In this document: positions 6,746 to 7,584 of the stretch, piece after piece | Layout of the letters: each line of letters opens with the position of its first letter | Numbering within the stretch: position 1 is the first letter of the stretch | Source: Bacteroidales bacterium | GTDB lineage: Bacteria > Bacteroidota > Bacteroidia > Bacteroidales > UBA7960 | Direction of reading: 5' to 3' | Assembly (NCBI GenBank): GCA_007120675.1 | Contig: SKNE01000171.1 | Span: forward strand, 1-7,584 | DNA: 7,584 nt | The notes under the pieces: generated by a model | Databases searched by the model: none | What the model was told of the DNA's origin: nothing | Seen by the model: the letters and a program-made list of their open reading frames with translations, nothing else | Made by a program: the position numbers and the translations under genes

Positions 6746-6996
6746 AGGGCAAAATGTTTGTCCAGCAGCTCCGTAATCATCCCGGTGTCCACTTGTGTAT
6801 ATTTCTCGTCCCCGATTTTCAATACCGGGCCATTCTCACACTCTCCAAAACAATGAGAGCCCCTGAAAACCACCTGGGCCTCCAGGTTCTTATCCCTCAA
6901 ATACTGTTTGATGATGGCCACCCCCCCCTTGTTGCCCCTGGAAAAACAACTACTTCCCATGCATATCACGATTTCTGCGGGCTGGTTCTTATCCAT
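6742..6996 (-). CDS. Thioredoxin-like [2Fe-2S] ferredoxin (NuoE C-terminal-like)
   Basis: The protein is 84 aa from ATG 6996. It has the thioredoxin-fold [2Fe-2S] ferredoxin pattern C12-x4-C17 and C49-x3-C53, as in the C-terminal half of NuoE/HndA and in free-standing ferredoxins of clostridial hydrogenase loci. The N-terminal NuoE helical region is absent, and the length fits a stand-alone domain. An AAAGGG stretch 7-12 bases upstream of the ATG can serve as ribosome binding site. It is the first gene of the minus-strand operon and overlaps the hydrogenase-like gene by ATGA, so the two are made together. It probably passes electrons to or from the ferredoxin domain of that protein; this partner assignment is inferred from position. 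The window thus holds two related [2Fe-2S] folds on opposite strands, this one and the truncated NuoE-like gene. Confidence 0.92.
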   Translation of the reverse strand: MDKNQPAEIVICMGSSCFSRGNKGGVAIIKQYLRDKNLEAQVVFRGSHCFGECENGPVLKIGDEKYTQVDTGMITELLDKHFAL

Positions 6997-7041
6997 TTGG
7001 TTATCCCTTTTTCAGCTTGTATGAAACGGCACGATTTTGAA

Positions 7042-7049
7042 CAAAATTA
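7042..7049 (-). promoter_or_regulatory. Candidate -7 promoter element for the sensory hydrogenase module
   Basis: On the minus strand the bases read TAATTTTG, a full match to the Bacteroidetes -7 consensus TAnnTTTG. Transcription would start near 7037, giving a leader of about 40 nt to the ATG at 6996. There is no good -33 TTG at the usual 17-20 bp; the nearest TTG (7064-7066) is only 14 bp away. A weak -33 can mean dependence on an activator. Confidence 0.45.
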
Positions 7050-7071
7050 ATGAAAGCTTTCCACAATGACA

Positions 7072-7085
7072 GTTAATTTCTTAAC
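7072..7085. promoter_or_regulatory. Candidate operator palindrome GTTAA-N4-TTAAC
   Basis: Perfect 5-bp arms (7072-7076 and 7081-7085) flank a 4-bp centre. If transcription of the minus-strand operon starts near 7037, the palindrome is centred about 41 bases upstream, the position of a class II activator such as a CRP/FNR-type protein. The sequence is not the classical FNR site (TTGAT-N4-ATCAA), and short AT-rich palindromes arise by chance, so this is tentative. Confidence 0.25.
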
Positions 7086-7187
7086 ATCTTGATATCTCTT
7101 TACTTTTTAAAACCCAATCTAAATAACATTAATCCCCCGGTTATTGTGTTTTTCAAGGGATAGATGGCCGGTTCTCTATTTTTTAAT

Positions 7188-7195
7188 TATCTTTG
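7188..7195 (+). promoter_or_regulatory. Candidate -7 promoter element for the NuoE-like gene
   Basis: TATCTTTG is a full match to the Bacteroidetes -7 consensus TAnnTTTG. No TTG lies at the -33 distance. Transcription from about 7200 would leave a leader of about 95 nt before the ATG at 7297, which is long enough for regulation. No known riboswitch was recognised in it. Confidence 0.4.
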
Positions 7196-7296
7196 TTGCT
7201 GCCCAAAATAAAAATTTAAATCACAGATAATCAAGGTCTCGGATTTTATTTTTATTGTGGATTTACATTGTTAATTGAATATCAACACATATTGCG

Positions 7297-7584
7297 ATGG
7301 ATGCGGACATAAGGCCTGTTTTAGACCGGTTTCCCAACAGGCGGCGAGAGGATCTCATACCGATTCTCCAGGCCATACAGGACCAGAATGGTTACCTGTC
7401 AGAGAAGATCATCCAGGAGGTCAGCGAATACCTCACTATCAGCATCAACAAGATCTATGGGGTGGCCACCTTTTACGACAATTTCCGTTTTGGTCCGGTG
7501 GGCAAGTACCATATCCGCCTTTGCCACGGAACCGCCTGCCATGTGGCAGGTGCAGCAAACCTGCTGAAGGAGCTGGAGAAGCTC
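7297..7584 (+). CDS. NuoE/HndA-like NAD(P)H-dependent oxidoreductase subunit, 3' end cut off
   Basis: The first 96 residues are present, from ATG 7297, with no stop before the window end; a typical NuoE has about 155-170. The N-terminal helical part (about 1-65) contains the family signature I53-Y-G-V-A-T-F-Y60-D-N-F, and the thioredoxin-like part begins with the first ligand pair C76-H-G-T-A-C81. The second pair (C-x3-C) would lie beyond the end. This subunit carries a [2Fe-2S] cluster and works with a NuoF-like flavoprotein. In anaerobic Bacteroidetes and clostridia it commonly starts an operon for a multimeric NAD(P)-linked [FeFe] hydrogenase (HndABCD/HydABC type). Complex I NuoE is the alternative, but the sensory hydrogenase module next door favours the hydrogenase reading. 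The ATG lacks a strong Shine-Dalgarno sequence, as is common in Bacteroidetes. Confidence 0.92.
   Translation, partial: MDADIRPVLDRFPNRRREDLIPILQAIQDQNGYLSEKIIQEVSEYLTISINKIYGVATFYDNFRFGPVGKYHIRLCHGTACHVAGAANLLKELEKL

Larger units (their letters stand above)
6997..7296. other. 300-bp AT-rich divergent control region
   Basis: This spacer separates the sensory module (minus strand) from the hydrogenase-type operon (plus strand). It contains no convincing gene in any frame. It holds a candidate -7 element for each direction, a short palindrome at 7072-7085, a second inverted repeat AATAAC (7122-7127)/GTTATT (7140-7145) with a 12-bp gap, and a leader of about 95 nt before the plus-strand ATG. 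It is the natural place for regulator binding that would couple the two operons. Confidence 0.6.

Noticed and set aside
7275..7285. Small palindrome TTGA-ATA-TCAA just before the NuoE-like ATG
   Set aside because: Its arms are only 4 bp in AT-rich sequence with no match to a known operator spacing. This is expected by chance.

Overview
The window most likely comes from an anaerobic, hydrogen-metabolising member of the Bacteroidetes, probably Bacteroidales/Marinilabiliales-like. This is inferred from three things: candidate promoters with the Bacteroidetes -7 consensus TAnnTTTG, weak Shine-Dalgarno sequences with AT-rich spacers around moderately GC-rich genes, and a 5'-nucleotidase split into a lipoprotein half and a Tat-exported half. 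No RNA gene, CRISPR array, transposase or integrase was seen.

Layout: seven complete genes lie on the minus strand (65-6996), and one gene cut by the window end lies on the plus strand (7297-7584). Reading the minus strand in the direction of transcription, the order is as follows. (1) A sensory-hydrogenase module: an 84-aa thioredoxin-like [2Fe-2S] ferredoxin, a 617-aa HydS-type [FeFe]-hydrogenase-like protein (ferredoxin domain, H-cluster domain, 4-Cys FeS domain, coiled coil, PAS), and a 394-aa SpoIIE/PP2C-type phosphatase with an uncharacterised C-terminal domain. (2) ribD (riboflavin synthesis), whose start overlaps the end of the phosphatase gene. (3) A YigZ/IMPACT family gene. (4) After a roughly 0.2-kb gap with a GC-rich inverted-repeat structure, a lipoprotein with the 5'-nucleotidase C-terminal domain, followed one base later by a Tat-exported metallophosphoesterase with the N-terminal catalytic domain.

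Across a 300-bp AT-rich divergent spacer (6997-7296), a NuoE/HndA-like gene starts on the plus strand. Such genes usually begin an operon for an NAD(P)-linked, often electron-bifurcating, [FeFe] hydrogenase. The inferred circuit is that the minus-strand module senses H2 or redox state and passes this through PAS and phosphatase output to a regulator not seen here, which may control the divergent hydrogenase operon.

The main surprise is in the HydS-like protein. Two expected iron-sulfur ligand positions are not cysteine: the second Cys of the N-terminal ferredoxin motif is Ser14, and the first Cys of the H-cluster L3 motif appears to be His296 (or Tyr295). The proton-relay Cys before the L1 ligand is Asn139. 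This fits a sensor rather than a turnover enzyme, possibly with unusual cluster ligation.
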